Positions 26,742-36,188 of a DNA stretch of 64,000 nucleotides are shown in pieces. Origin of the DNA: Rhizobacter sp964253025 (GTDB lineage Bacteria > Pseudomonadota > Gammaproteobacteria > Burkholderiales > Burkholderiaceae_C); assembly GCF_964253025.1 (NCBI RefSeq), contig NZ_CAXUQC020000001.1, positions 3,782,001 through 3,846,000 on the forward strand, written 5' to 3'. A program made the position numbers and the translations under genes. The notes under the pieces were generated by a model that saw only the letters and a program-made list of their open reading frames with translations, had not been told where the DNA came from and did no database searches. Position 1 is the first letter of the stretch; each line of letters starts with the position of its first letter.

Positions 26742-29561
26742 TCAGCGTCGCACTTCCGGCTCGGCGCGCCGCTGCAGCACCCCGATGGGCGGTGCCCAGC
26801 GCTCGCCCTTGACCTTCTTGGCGGTGACCAGCGTGATGTCCGCCGGCTCGAACACCTCCACGTTGTGCGTGATGGGCGTGGTCAGCACGTACTGGGCGCG
26901 GGTCGACTTGAGGAAGTGGCCGACGAGCTGGATGTTGCGCACGTCCAGGTGGGCAAAAGGCTCGTCGATGAAGACGAAGCCGCCCGGGGTCTCGTCGTCC
27001 TTCATCAGGCCCACGAGCAGGATGAGTGACTTGATGACCTGCTGGCCGCCGGAGGCCTCACCGTCGTTGAGGCCGATCTCGCCCTTGCCGTCGAAGTTGA
27101 AGTTCACCTTGAGCTCGGCCTGGCGCAGCACGGCGTCGTCGGCGTCGAGGTGCGGCAGGTCGGCGCTCACCACCACGCCCGCCAGCTGGCCGAGCTCGAT
27201 GATGTTCTTGCGGTAGCGCCGCACGGTCGCCTTGAGCACGTCGATGTAGCGGGCGCGGGCGTTGTCGACCGCGATGCGGGCGGCCTCGTTGCTGGCCTTG
27301 CGCTGGGCCAGCTGCTCGTCCTGCGTGAGCACCGCGGCGTTCATCAGGGTGAGCTTCTCTTCGACGCTCGCGTCGGTTTCCCAATGCCCCTGGGCGAGCT
27401 CCGCCTCCACCGCCTCGCTGCGCAGCCGCGCCTGGGTGGCCGAGCCGAAACGGCCGCGCAACGCCGCCACCTGCTCGGGACGGATCCAGCGCGCAGGAAA
27501 GCGAGCCCGTTGCTGGCGCGAGGCTGCCGTGCGCGTGCGCAGTTCCGACAGACGCGCCGACCAGTCGCGGTGCTGCTGCTCGGCGCGCTGGTCCCCCACC
27601 TGCAGCCGGTGCTGCGCCTGCTCGTACGCCGTGCGGGTGTGCACCTGCTCGCGCACGGCGTCGTTGTAGTCGGCGTCGAGCCGCTGCCAGCGGGCGCCCG
27701 CATCGGCCCGCGTCCGGCTCAGGGCCGGCAGGGTCTGCCGCGCTTCGGCGAACTCGCCACTGCGATCGGCCAGCTCCTGAGCGGCCTTGTGGCCCTTGGC
27801 CGCCTGCTGCGCGTCCTTCAACTGCCGCTGCACGCCCTGCTGCTCCTGGGCGACGGCCGTGAGGCGGTCGTCGAGCTGGCTCAAGCGCTGCTCGATGGAG
27901 GTCTTGCGGGCGCTCACGGCGGCCGCGCCGAACTGGTAGTCGCCCGGGTCCACGAACACGCTGCGACCGCCGCGGCCATCGCGGTGGTAGGCCTGGGGCG
28001 TGATCCACTCACCGCCCTGGCGAACGCCGTGCTCGGTGCTGTCGACGCGCTGGATGTGGGTCAGCTGGCGCAACAGCCAGCCCGGCACCGGGGCGCTGAA
28101 GCGCATCACGGCGAGCAGGCTTTGGGCCGGGGGATTGGCTGCCGCCGTTTCGGCCTCGGCCACGACGTAATGACGGTACCGCTCGCGCTCTGCAATCGCG
28201 AGTGCGCGTGACTCGTCGGCCGCCCGTTGCAGCACGACCACCCAGCGGGCGCCGCGCAATACGCCTTCGGCGGCGCCGCGCCAGCGCTCATCGGTGATCT
28301 CGACCACGTCGGCCATCACGTGGTGAGGGATGCCGGCCTCCGCCAGGGTGCGCTTGAAGCGCATCACGTCCGCCGGCGGCGGCGCCTGCCGCTGGCCCTG
28401 CAGGCCGGCCAGTGCACGCTCGGCCTCCACCCGCTGGTCGCTCAGGCGTTGCCAGTCGGCGGCCAGGGCCTGGCGGCGCGACTCCAACGCTTCCAGCCGG
28501 GCGCCGAGTTGCGCGACATCGGTCTCGATGGCGGCCAGCGCCTCCAGCTCCTGCACCCGCTTGACGAGCTCTTCCAGGGGCCGCTCCGCATCGCGTGCGG
28601 CATCGAGCGAACGCTTGGCTGCGGCGCGTTCGTCGTTGAGGGTGTCGACCCTCACGGCCGCCGCTTGCTGGGCTTCGTGCAGGGCGTGCAGCTGGGTCCT
28701 CAGCTCGGCGCGCTGCCGCGCCTCGCCTGCGGCCTCACGGCGCTGCCGGTGCAGGTCACGCAACCGGCCGGTGAGCTGCTGGCGTTCCTCGGCCCACGTG
28801 AGGACGGGGAACACCTCGGTCGCCAGCGACTCCCGTTCCTTCAACTTGAGCTGGTACTGCTGGTACAGGTTGACGCGTGCCTCCAGTTCGGCGCGCTGCG
28901 CCTTGCCGTGCACGAGTTCGCGTTCGGCGGCCTCCACTTCCTGGGACAGCTGCCGCTGGTGGCTGCGGGCTTCTTCGTAGCGGTCCAGCACGTCCTGGTC
29001 GCCGAAGACGTCGAACACCAGGCGCAGCAGTTCCTTCGGCGAGTACTCGCAGAGGCGGTCGGTCTGGCCCTGCTCCAGCGCCAGCACGCGGGCGATGGCG
29101 CGGCTGAGGCCGGCACCCTCGAGGCGTTTGCGCCAGTGCTCGATGCCGAGCCAGTCCTTGTCGCCGCGGGCCACCAGGGCCTCGATCCCGACATCGCCCT
29201 CCACCATCAGGTAGCGCCGCTGCCAGTCGCCGCCATTGCGGTCGATGCGGCAGGCCAGGGTCACCGTGTCGCTGTAGAGCAGGCAGCGGGCGAACGGGCG
29301 GCTGCCGGACTGGCGCGTGCGCGGACGGTTGTCCACGGTGGCGCGCAGCCAGGCGCTGTCGGCGTTGGCATGCCGTGCGTAGGTCTTGTAGTTGCGCCCG
29401 CCCGAGCAGTCCAGCCCGAGCAAGGTGCGCATGGCATCGAGCAAGGTGGTCTTGCCGGACCCGTTGGGGCCGGCCACGGTGACGATGGCACCGTCGAGCG
29501 GCAGGGTCAGGCGCTGGCAATAGTCCCAGTGCAGGAGTTCGAGGCTTTGCAGGTGGAACAT
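26742..29561 (-). CDS. mksB: MksB-like SMC ATPase of a MukBEF-type condensin
   Basis: A 939-aa SMC-like ATPase, the short MksB/JetC size. Walker A GPNGSGKTT is at residues 31-39. Two long coiled-coil arms (about 200-390 and 540-740) surround a hinge near 400-520 (DERWRGAAEGVLRGARWVVV). The signature SGGQQ is near 836, and Walker B FIDEPFAHLD is near 866. It would act with the kleisin and MksE homologues encoded upstream to compact or loop DNA. The start lies 3 bases after the mksE stop, so the genes form one operon. MksBEF serves as a chromosome organiser in some bacteria and as the core of Wadjet plasmid defence in others; the sequence alone does not decide. Confidence 0.85.
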   Translation of the reverse strand: MFHLQSLELLHWDYCQRLTLPLDGAIVTVAGPNGSGKTTLLDAMRTLLGLDCSGGRNYKTYARHANADSAWLRATVDNRPRTRQSGSRPFARCLLYSDTVTLACRIDRNGGDWQRRYLMVEGDVGIEALVARGDKDWLGIEHWRKRLEGAGLSRAIARVLALEQGQTDRLCEYSPKELLRLVFDVFGDQDVLDRYEEARSHQRQLSQEVEAAERELVHGKAQRAELEARVNLYQQYQLKLKERESLATEVFPVLTWAEERQQLTGRLRDLHRQRREAAGEARQRAELRTQLHALHEAQQAAAVRVDTLNDERAAAKRSLDAARDAERPLEELVKRVQELEALAAIETDVAQLGARLEALESRRQALAADWQRLSDQRVEAERALAGLQGQRQAPPPADVMRFKRTLAEAGIPHHVMADVVEITDERWRGAAEGVLRGARWVVVLQRAADESRALAIAERERYRHYVVAEAETAAANPPAQSLLAVMRFSAPVPGWLLRQLTHIQRVDSTEHGVRQGGEWITPQAYHRDGRGGRSVFVDPGDYQFGAAAVSARKTSIEQRLSQLDDRLTAVAQEQQGVQRQLKDAQQAAKGHKAAQELADRSGEFAEARQTLPALSRTRADAGARWQRLDADYNDAVREQVHTRTAYEQAQHRLQVGDQRAEQQHRDWSARLSELRTRTAASRQQRARFPARWIRPEQVAALRGRFGSATQARLRSEAVEAELAQGHWETDASVEEKLTLMNAAVLTQDEQLAQRKASNEAARIAVDNARARYIDVLKATVRRYRKNIIELGQLAGVVVSADLPHLDADDAVLRQAELKVNFNFDGKGEIGLNDGEASGGQQVIKSLILLVGLMKDDETPGGFVFIDEPFAHLDVRNIQLVGHFLKSTRAQYVLTTPITHNVEVFEPADITLVTAKKVKGERWAPPIGVLQRRAEPEVRR

Positions 29562-29564
29562 GGT

Positions 29565-30317
29565 TCAGTCGGCAGGGCTGTCGTGGGGCGGGAGGTCGGC
29601 GTCGACCTCCAGGTCGGGTGCGTCGGGCGTCTGCGCAACCGCATCGTCGGGCACGCTCTCGTCCGAGGGCACGCGCGCGCGCGCCGAGGCCAGCAGGTCG
29701 CCGAGCGCGCCATCGAGGATCCGAGGTGCGAGGGTGTCGTAGTCGAGCAGCAGGTCGAGCAGCGGGCCTTCGCTGATGTCGTCGCCCCGCATGACGATGA
29801 AGCCGTGGTTCGCCAGGCGCCGCAGGTTGGTGTCCATGCGGGTCTTGCGCCCAAGCTGGGCGCCGAAGTCGGCCAGCAGCGAGCGGTACGACACGGTGCC
29901 GCTCACGCTCGCCGCCCTCGGCATGGGACGGTCGGTGCGGAACATCTCGTTCTGCCCGTCGCCCTCGGCGCTGGGTGCGCGCGCGGCCTGGCGCTCTCGC
30001 TTGGGCAGGATGATGAGCGACCACAGCACGACCAGCAGCGACACGGCGTCACGCGGCAAGTCGATGTTGTTGTGGCTGTCGAGTCCCGCCTCGCCGAACA
30101 CGGCCGCCTCCGCGGGACGCAGCAGGGCGACGGCCACATGGTCGGCATGCACGTTGTCGATGAGGCGCAGGCCCACCTGGCCCAGGCGCTCCTGCACGGC
30201 GGACCACAGGTCGGCGTCGATGAGGGCACGCCGCACCTTGGGATGCTGCCGAGGAAGCCAGCGGCGCGCCAGCAGTTCGGCCGCCAGCAAGGCGGCGTCG
30301 TCAAGAGGAGTGCTCAT
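29565..30317 (-). CDS. mksE: MksE-like condensin subunit
   Basis: A 250-aa protein in the MukE/MksE/JetB position between kleisin and SMC genes. It has winged-helix-like segments (SYRSLLADFGAQLGRK, then DTNLRRLANHGFIVMRGD) as expected for MukE-type proteins, which bind the kleisin and control the ATPase. The last 60 residues are acidic and low-complexity (DAPDLEVDADLPPHD). The ATG overlaps the mksF stop (ATGA), and the stop is 3 bases before mksB. The family is called from operon position, size and winged-helix pattern. Confidence 0.75.
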   Translation of the reverse strand: MSTPLDDAALLAAELLARRWLPRQHPKVRRALIDADLWSAVQERLGQVGLRLIDNVHADHVAVALLRPAEAAVFGEAGLDSHNNIDLPRDAVSLLVVLWSLIILPKRERQAARAPSAEGDGQNEMFRTDRPMPRAASVSGTVSYRSLLADFGAQLGRKTRMDTNLRRLANHGFIVMRGDDISEGPLLDLLLDYDTLAPRILDGALGDLLASARARVPSDESVPDDAVAQTPDAPDLEVDADLPPHDSPAD

Positions 30318-31636
30318 TCGGAACGGGGCTCGGATTCAGTGGGAATGCGCGGGCGGAAGTGGCCTTCGCTGATGAGGGCCACCTCATGGTCCTGCGTCTT
30401 GATGAGTGCCGGCGTGAGCGACAGCTGCCAGGCCGCACGCGCCAGGTCGCCGGTCTGGCTCTTCAAGGTCGCGGCCTGCGCGTCGCCGAGCAGCGGCATG
30501 AGCTGCATGCGGTACGCGGCATGGGCGAAACGGCGGCCCAGCACGGCCTCGGACAGGGTCGGCGCCTGTTCGGCATCGGCCGGGCGTTCGCTCCAGCGGC
30601 CGAAGAGGTTGATGAGGTGGCCGAGCTCCGGCGGCAGGCTCAGGATGTCGAGCGACCCCTCGGCCGCCGCACTGGCCGGCGGCAGGCCGGTCGGGCGATC
30701 GGGGTCGGGCCGGTCTCGTTCGAGTTCGGACTCGGCCACGTCGACAAGGTCGTGCGGGCTCACGAACACCGGCCGCACGCCCGTCGACAGCGCATCGCCC
30801 AACAGCTCGTGCAGCGCAGGATGGTGGCGCAGCCAGTGCCGCACGTCGGAGGTGGTGAGGCCGGTGCTGCCGAGCGTCACGCGTTGTCGGTCGGCCTGCT
30901 GAAGGGCGCGTGTGAACTGGCTCGCCATCGAGAGCAGCCGCGCCTGATCCTGGCCCAGTGCGCGGGCGGCCCGCTCGAGGCGGGCGTTGTCGTGCTGGTC
31001 CCGGATGATGGCCGACAGGGCTTGGCCGGCCTTGTCGACCAGCGCCAGCGCGCGGTCGAAGCGAGGCTGCGCCTGGCGCAGGCGCGCTTCCGAGCCGCTG
31101 GCGATCGCGTCGGCGAACTCGTCATGGAGCCGGGCCAGCTGGGCGTGCAGGTGCTGCAACTGGTTGGCGTCGACCACGCCGAGCTGCTGGGCCCCGGCCA
31201 CCTGCGCGAGCAGGCCGGACAATTCGTCGTCATCCTGCGGCGCCGTGGTCAGCGGCGCGAGCAGGGCATGGGTCTGGTGGGCCAGCGTCGAGAGGTGATA
31301 GTCCAGGGCAGATCCGTCCCACACCAGCAGGCCCAGGTCGCGCAGGCGCTTGAGCGCGGTCTCCAGCGCATCGGGCAGCACGGCATGGAACAACTGGTTG
31401 ACGTCGTCCCGCGTCAGGCGCCCCTGCGGCACGGCGGCCAGGCTGAGGAAGCACCACACCCGCAGGCGAACCAGCGCCGCAGGGCCGGAAAAAAGGCCGC
31501 GCAAGGCCTCGATCGCGTCCTGCTTGCGGGCCAGGGCGAAGGCGAGGGGGTGGTCCTGGGGGAATTCGGGGTCTCTGAACAGGTCCTCGAAGCGGGCCGA
31601 TTCGGCGGGTTCCGCCGACATGGCAATCTCGTTCAT
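30314..31636 (-). CDS. mksF: MksF-like kleisin subunit
   Basis: A 440-aa helical protein. An N-terminal winged-helix region (RLRVWCFLSLAAVPQGRLTRDDVNQLFHAVL, residues about 50-80) is followed by long helices (QLQHLHAQLARLHDEFADAI) and a C-terminal winged-helix-like end (ISEGHFRPRIP). This is the MukF/MksF/JetA kleisin pattern; the protein bridges the SMC heads and recruits MksE. It heads the mksF-mksE-mksB operon. The ATG at 31636 has no good ribosome-binding site, and the ATG at 31621 (MSAEPAESA) is equally possible. A divergent gene starts 104 bases away, so the promoter is in that gap. Confidence 0.75.
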   Translation of the reverse strand: MNEIAMSAEPAESARFEDLFRDPEFPQDHPLAFALARKQDAIEALRGLFSGPAALVRLRVWCFLSLAAVPQGRLTRDDVNQLFHAVLPDALETALKRLRDLGLLVWDGSALDYHLSTLAHQTHALLAPLTTAPQDDDELSGLLAQVAGAQQLGVVDANQLQHLHAQLARLHDEFADAIASGSEARLRQAQPRFDRALALVDKAGQALSAIIRDQHDNARLERAARALGQDQARLLSMASQFTRALQQADRQRVTLGSTGLTTSDVRHWLRHHPALHELLGDALSTGVRPVFVSPHDLVDVAESELERDRPDPDRPTGLPPASAAAEGSLDILSLPPELGHLINLFGRWSERPADAEQAPTLSEAVLGRRFAHAAYRMQLMPLLGDAQAATLKSQTGDLARAAWQLSLTPALIKTQDHEVALISEGHFRPRIPTESEPRSE

Positions 31637-31740
31637 CGGCGGGATTTTGCCTGATGCCGTCCGGCGCCCCTCCCTCCGAGGGGGATGGCGCGCGGCAGAG
31701 CCTGATGGCAGGATCGTCCCCGGCCTCAAGGGGAACCGCC

Positions 31741-32904
31741 ATGCAAGCACTTCGCGGCATCGATCACGCACCGCGACCGCGCGGACGCCAGCGCAGGGCG
31801 CCGCCAAGCGTTCCCGGGGCGGCGGGCTGGGCGCACCGGGCCCTTGTCGTCCTCGGGCTTGTCGCTGCCTTCTCCGCGGCAGCCGCACCGCCCGCGCTGC
31901 CGGCGCTGGGCGCCGCGCGGGAGATTACCCTCTCCGGCCTCTCCTCCGGCGGCTATGCCGCGGCGCAGTTCGCCGTCGTGCATGGCAAGGACGTGCGAGG
32001 CGTCGGCGTGATCGCGGGCGGCCCCTACGACTGCGCGATGGGTGATCTCGCCGAGGCGATGACACGCTGCGCCTGCACCGGCGATCGGTGCGCCGCCACC
32101 ACACCGTCGGTGCTGGCCACGCGCTCGGCGTTGCGCGCCCGGGGCAAGGCTTCGCTCGGACGCATCGATCCGCTGGACGCGCTCAAGCGGCAGCGTGTGT
32201 GGCTGTTCTCGGGTGGCGTCGACGACACGGTGCCCGCCGCGAACGTGAAGGCACTTCGCGACTTCTATGTGGAGGGGATGGGCACGCCGGCGGCGCATGT
32301 ACACCTCGAGCACCGGCCGGAAGCGGGCCACGGCTTGCCCGTCGACGACGCGCCCGGCGCCGGTGCGTGCGGGGTGTCCGCCCCGCCCTTCATCAACGAC
32401 TGCGACTTCGATGCGGCCGGTCAGTTGCTCGGCTGGCTGCTTCCCGGGACCGTGCACAAGACGCCCGCGGCCGGCGAGCTCCTTGCCTTCGACCAGCGTC
32501 CCTACCTGAGGGGCCTGGCGTGGACGGGGCTCGCGAATGAAGGCTTCGTGTACGTCCCTGCCTCATGCCGCGCCGGTCGGTCGGCGGGTTGCCGTGTCCA
32601 TGTCGTCTTCCACGGCTGCCGGCAGGCCAGCCTTTCCGACGACGGATCGGGCGGTACGGTCGGGCGGAGCTTCGTCGAGCGCGCGGGCTTCAACGCATGG
32701 GCGGCGTCCAGTCGCCTGATCGTGCTCTACCCGCAGGTGATGCCGCACGACACGGGGCTGCCCCTGCCGTACCGGCTGAACCCACGGGCCTGCTGGGACT
32801 TCTGGGGCTACACCAGCCGCACGCCCTGGGCCGGGACCCAGGTCACGCACGAGGCGCCGCAGATCCGGGCCGTTCGTGCCATGGTGCGGGCGCTGCAGCG
32901 CTGA
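31741..32904 (+). CDS. Secreted PHB-depolymerase-type esterase
   Basis: A 387-aa alpha/beta hydrolase. Basic residues and one hydrophobic helix at about 30-50 form a long signal peptide. The lipase box GLSSGGY puts the nucleophile at Ser68. Candidate Asp and His partners are in FSGGVDDTVP and EAGHGLPVDD. The C-terminal block VVFHGCRQ ... YPQVMP ... CWDFWGY is characteristic of the poly(3-hydroxybutyrate) depolymerase family. These enzymes hydrolyse PHB or related polyesters. The early position of the nucleophile, before the HGCRQ block, matches the group with a circularly different order (periplasmic or short-chain depolymerases). Polyester specificity is inferred. Confidence 0.8.
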   Translation: MQALRGIDHAPRPRGRQRRAPPSVPGAAGWAHRALVVLGLVAAFSAAAAPPALPALGAAREITLSGLSSGGYAAAQFAVVHGKDVRGVGVIAGGPYDCAMGDLAEAMTRCACTGDRCAATTPSVLATRSALRARGKASLGRIDPLDALKRQRVWLFSGGVDDTVPAANVKALRDFYVEGMGTPAAHVHLEHRPEAGHGLPVDDAPGAGACGVSAPPFINDCDFDAAGQLLGWLLPGTVHKTPAAGELLAFDQRPYLRGLAWTGLANEGFVYVPASCRAGRSAGCRVHVVFHGCRQASLSDDGSGGTVGRSFVERAGFNAWAASSRLIVLYPQVMPHDTGLPLPYRLNPRACWDFWGYTSRTPWAGTQVTHEAPQIRAVRAMVRALQR

Positions 32905-32938
32905 GGCCGCCGCATCCGGGCACCTCGGGTCCAGCCGC

Positions 32939-33169
32939 TCAATGCAGGGCAACGTTGAGCTGGTCCACGACCACCGCCCAATCGGCATCGTCGAGCAGCA
33001 GTTCCTTCAGCAAGCCGGCTTGGGAGTCCGTCCAGAACGGCGCCTCGGTCACCTTGACGTCGCCAGGCAGCGGACGGTGGCTTTCGATGAAGGCACGGAT
33101 GTCCGACTCGGACGAAGGCAGGCCGAGTTGCTCGAACAGTTCGTGGAATTCGTGGTTCATGGTTTCCAT
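32939..33169 (-). CDS. DUF2789 family protein
   Basis: A 76-aa protein with the DUF2789 pattern: FHELFEQLGLPSSESDI, FIESHRPLPGDV, then APFWTDSQAGLL and DDADWAVVVDQLN. It is helical, with no export signal. Function is unknown; the family is common in Betaproteobacteria and Gammaproteobacteria. The ATG at 33169 follows AGGAG by 6 bases, whereas the longer frame starting at 33223 lacks a ribosome-binding site. It converges with the PHB-depolymerase-type gene and diverges from the cellulase gene. Confidence 0.85.
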   Translation of the reverse strand: METMNHEFHELFEQLGLPSSESDIRAFIESHRPLPGDVKVTEAPFWTDSQAGLLKELLLDDADWAVVVDQLNVALH

Positions 33170-33325
33170 GCGGGGCTCCTCAGCGATGTGTCGAGCCGAG
33201 CGTAGAACAAGGGCGGCGTCCAACCTGTAGGACGACGGCGTGTTGCGGCCACGGCATGCGACACACGCGCTTTCATCCGCTTTCGCGCCGATACGCTACC
33301 GCGCCGGCGGCAGGGCTTCTGCGGT

Positions 33326-33362
33326 GCTCGGGATTGCCGAGCGGTCGCGCCCGGCCTAGAGT
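33326..33362 (+). promoter_or_regulatory. Promoter of the cellulase gene with an overlapping inverted repeat
   Basis: TTGCCG (33334-33339) and TAGAGT (33357-33362) are separated by 17 bases, a readable sigma-70-type promoter 47 bases before the ATG. The inverted repeat GCTCGG-gattg-CCGAGC (33326-33342) covers the -35 box and could be a repressor or activator site. Confidence 0.55.
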
Positions 33363-33409
33363 CATTCCGATCGGGCGACCCAACAGCCCAACCCACACGG
33401 AGACTCACC

Positions 33410-35209
33410 ATGCAGCTGTCGTTCCTCACCAAGCCCGTCGCCATCGCCACGCTGTGCCTGGCCGCGGTCGCGTCCGTTTCGCCGGCCGATGCGGCGGGGC
33501 GCGGCCCCTGGCACACCAGCGGCGCCCGCATCCTCGATGCGGACAACCAGCCGGTGCGCATGGCCGGCGTCAACTGGTTCGGCTTCGAGACCGGCAATCA
33601 CACGGTGCACGGCCTGTGGCAGCGCTCGTACAAGGGCATGCTCGACCAGATCAAGGCCCTCGGCTACAACACCATCCGCCTGCCCTACAGCAACGACGTG
33701 TTCACGGCGATGCCCAACGGCATCGACTATGCGCAGAACCCGGACCTGCAAGGCTTGAGCTCCATCCAGGTCATGGACAAGGTCATCGCGTACGCAACCC
33801 AGATCGGCCTGCGCATCCTGCTCGACCGCCACCGCCCGACGGCCGCCGCCCAGTCCGAACTCTGGTACACCAACGAGGTGCCCGAGTCGAAGTGGATCAG
33901 CGACTGGGTGGCGCTCGCCCGGCGCTACAAGGCGAACCCGAACGTCATCGGCGCCGACCTGCACAACGAGCCGCACGGGGCGGCATGCTGGGGTTGCGGT
34001 GACACGGCCCGTGACTGGCGCCTCGCCGCCCAACGGGCCGGCAACGCCATCCTGGCCGAAAACCCGAACTGGCTCATCGTCGTCGAGGGCGTGGACGCCT
34101 ACAACGGCGACACGTACTGGTGGGGCGGCCATCTGGCGGGCGCCCGCACGGCGCCCGTAACCCTCAACGTGCCGAACAGGCTCGTGTACTCGGCGCACGA
34201 CTACCCTTCCTCCGTCTACGGTCAGACCTGGTTCCAGGCGCCCAACTACCCGGCCAACCTGGAATCGGTGTGGGACACGCACTGGGGCTACCTGGCACGG
34301 GAGAACATCGCCCCCGTCCTCCTCGGCGAATTCGGCTCCAAGCTCGGAACCGCCTCCGACCGCACGTGGTTCAGCACCCTCGTCGGCTACCTGCAGCGCA
34401 ATCCCAACATCCAGTGGACGTTCTGGAGCTGGAACCCGAACTCCGGTGACACGGGTGGACTGCTGGCGGACGACTGGACCACCGTGGTCCAGGCCAAGCA
34501 GACGGAGCTCGCGAAGATCCAGTCGCCGCTTTGCACCACCGACTGTGGTGGCGGCGCCCCGACACAGCCTGCCGTTCAGCCTGACCGCACGAGCGTGGCC
34601 ATCCCCGCCGGCGGCACCGCGTCGGTGGCCGTGAAGCTCACTCGTGCACCGACCGCCAACGTCTCGGTGAGCGTGGCCCGCGCCTCCGGCTCGACCGCAC
34701 TGGTCGTTCGTTCGGGCGCCACCCTCACGTTCACGCCGGCCAACTGGAACGTCGCGCAGAACGTCGTCTTCGCCGGGCCGGCCGCGGCGCCGTCCACCGA
34801 CCTCTCGGCCCAGTTCCGCATCGCCGGCACCGGCCTGACGCCGGCCGCCGTGACGGTCACCCAGGCCGGCGCCACCTCGGCCGCGGCCTGCAGCGTGAGC
34901 TACCAGACCGCCAACAGCTGGAACAACGGCTTCACCGCCAACGTGGTGCTGACCAACAACGGCACGGCGCCCATCAACGGCTGGCAGCTCAGCTGGAACT
35001 ACAGCAGCCCGGTCACCATCAGCAACGCGTGGAACGGCACGGTGACGGCGAGCGGCACCAGCGCCAGCGCCTCGCCCGCGTCCTACAACGCCACCGTGCC
35101 GGCGAAAGGCTCGGTGAGCGTCGGCTTCAACGGCAACTTCAACGGCAGCCTGCCGACGGTGTCCAACCTCCGCTGGGCCGGACGCACCTGCACGGTCACG
35201 GCCCGCTGA
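33410..35209 (+). CDS. Secreted GH5 cellulase with Ig-like middle domain and CBM2
   Basis: A 599-aa modular enzyme. Residues 1-28 are a signal peptide. The GH5 catalytic domain (about 35-365) has its acid/base Glu187 in DLHNEPHG and nucleophile Glu307 in LLGEFGSK. A beta-rich domain at about 385-490 (PDRTSVAIPAGGTASVAVKL, then FTPANWNVAQNVV) resembles Ig-like or Calx-beta spacers. A C-terminal CBM2 (about 495-599, CSVSYQTANSWNNGFTANV at its start, ending TCTV) binds cellulose. It cleaves internal beta-1,4-glucan bonds outside the cell. CGGAGA precedes the ATG. Both catalytic residues are present. It fits a plant-material lifestyle with the pectate lyase encoded further on. Confidence 0.9.
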   Translation: MQLSFLTKPVAIATLCLAAVASVSPADAAGRGPWHTSGARILDADNQPVRMAGVNWFGFETGNHTVHGLWQRSYKGMLDQIKALGYNTIRLPYSNDVFTAMPNGIDYAQNPDLQGLSSIQVMDKVIAYATQIGLRILLDRHRPTAAAQSELWYTNEVPESKWISDWVALARRYKANPNVIGADLHNEPHGAACWGCGDTARDWRLAAQRAGNAILAENPNWLIVVEGVDAYNGDTYWWGGHLAGARTAPVTLNVPNRLVYSAHDYPSSVYGQTWFQAPNYPANLESVWDTHWGYLARENIAPVLLGEFGSKLGTASDRTWFSTLVGYLQRNPNIQWTFWSWNPNSGDTGGLLADDWTTVVQAKQTELAKIQSPLCTTDCGGGAPTQPAVQPDRTSVAIPAGGTASVAVKLTRAPTANVSVSVARASGSTALVVRSGATLTFTPANWNVAQNVVFAGPAAAPSTDLSAQFRIAGTGLTPAAVTVTQAGATSAAACSVSYQTANSWNNGFTANVVLTNNGTAPINGWQLSWNYSSPVTISNAWNGTVTASGTSASASPASYNATVPAKGSVSVGFNGNFNGSLPTVSNLRWAGRTCTVTAR

Positions 35210-35327
35210 GGCCTGACCCGGGCCGGGCGCCTGCATGACGCTCGGCCCGGCGCGCACGTCGGCGCGTTGGCGAGCTCATGCGCGACAGGCTCGCCTCCTC
35301 ATGCGGGCCAAGCAGGCAACGTGGCCC

Positions 35328-36188
35328 TCAGACCACGCCCCCGTTCGCATAGACGGTCTGTCCATTGATCCAGCCACCGTCCGCACTGCACAGGGTGCCG
35401 ATCACGTCGGCAATGTCGGCGGGCTCGCCGAGCCGCTTGTGCGGCGTGCGCTGCACGAAGCCCGCAATCTGCTGAGGCGTCTTCCCGTCCGTGAAGAGCG
35501 TGGTGTTGACCAGCCCCGGCGCAACGGCGTTCACGGAGATCCGGCGCCCTTCGAGCTCCTTGGCGAGCACACTGGCATAGAGGTCCTGGGCACCCTTGGT
35601 CGCAGCGTAGGGGCCATAGGTGGCCGAGCGCAGCTGGGTGATGCTCGACGACAGCGCGATGATGCGGCCGCCATCGCGCACCCGTCGCGCCCCTTCGCGC
35701 AGCACGAAGAAGCTGCCCTTCTGGTTGACGTCCAGCATGCGCTCGAAGTCGCTGTCCGTCATGTCCCGCAGCGGCGCCAGGCGCATGATGCCGGCATTGC
35801 TCACCACCACGTCGACGCCACCAAATGCGCGCTCGGTGGCATCGAACAGCCGCTGCACCGCTTGCCGGTCGCTGACGTCGGCCTGGACGGCGATCGCCCG
35901 ACCTCCGGCACGTTCGATGTCGCGCACCACGCCGGCGGCGAGCTCGGCATTGACGAGGTAGTTGACTGCGACCGCGTGTCCGTCGCGGGCCAGGCGTCGG
36001 GCCGTTGCCGCGCCGATGCCGCGCGAGGAGCCGGTCACGATGGCGACTCGCCCATCCGCCCCGCCGGGCGCGGTCGCCGAGGAGGCCGCTGGCGCGGCGC
36101 GGGAATTGCCGGCCACCAGGGCGGGCGCCATCGCTGAAGCGGCGAGCATCCTGCGGCGCGACAGGGAAGGGTTGCGAAAGGGGTTCAT
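35328..36188 (-). CDS. Short-chain dehydrogenase/reductase with a Tat-type signal
   Basis: A 286-aa SDR enzyme. The N-terminus SRRRMLAASAMAPALV has a twin-arginine export motif followed by a hydrophobic stretch and an Ala-Ala rich end. The Rossmann domain has TGSSRGIG for NAD(P) binding, SNAG, a catalytic Ser in LSSSI, and Tyr/Lys in YGPYAATKG. The enzyme would use NAD(P)(H) on an alcohol or ketone; the substrate is unknown. Export of an SDR is unusual because the cofactor is cytosolic; Tat could carry it out folded with cofactor, or the signal may be non-functional. The AraC-type gene on the opposite strand likely regulates it. Confidence 0.83.
   Translation of the reverse strand: MNPFRNPSLSRRRMLAASAMAPALVAGNSRAAPAASSATAPGGADGRVAIVTGSSRGIGAATARRLARDGHAVAVNYLVNAELAAGVVRDIERAGGRAIAVQADVSDRQAVQRLFDATERAFGGVDVVVSNAGIMRLAPLRDMTDSDFERMLDVNQKGSFFVLREGARRVRDGGRIIALSSSITQLRSATYGPYAATKGAQDLYASVLAKELEGRRISVNAVAPGLVNTTLFTDGKTPQQIAGFVQRTPHKRLGEPADIADVIGTLCSADGGWINGQTVYANGGVV

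Noticed and set aside
28227..30902. Open frame of 891 codons opposite mksB and mksE
   Set aside because: Shadow of well-supported genes; no motif and no translation start signal.
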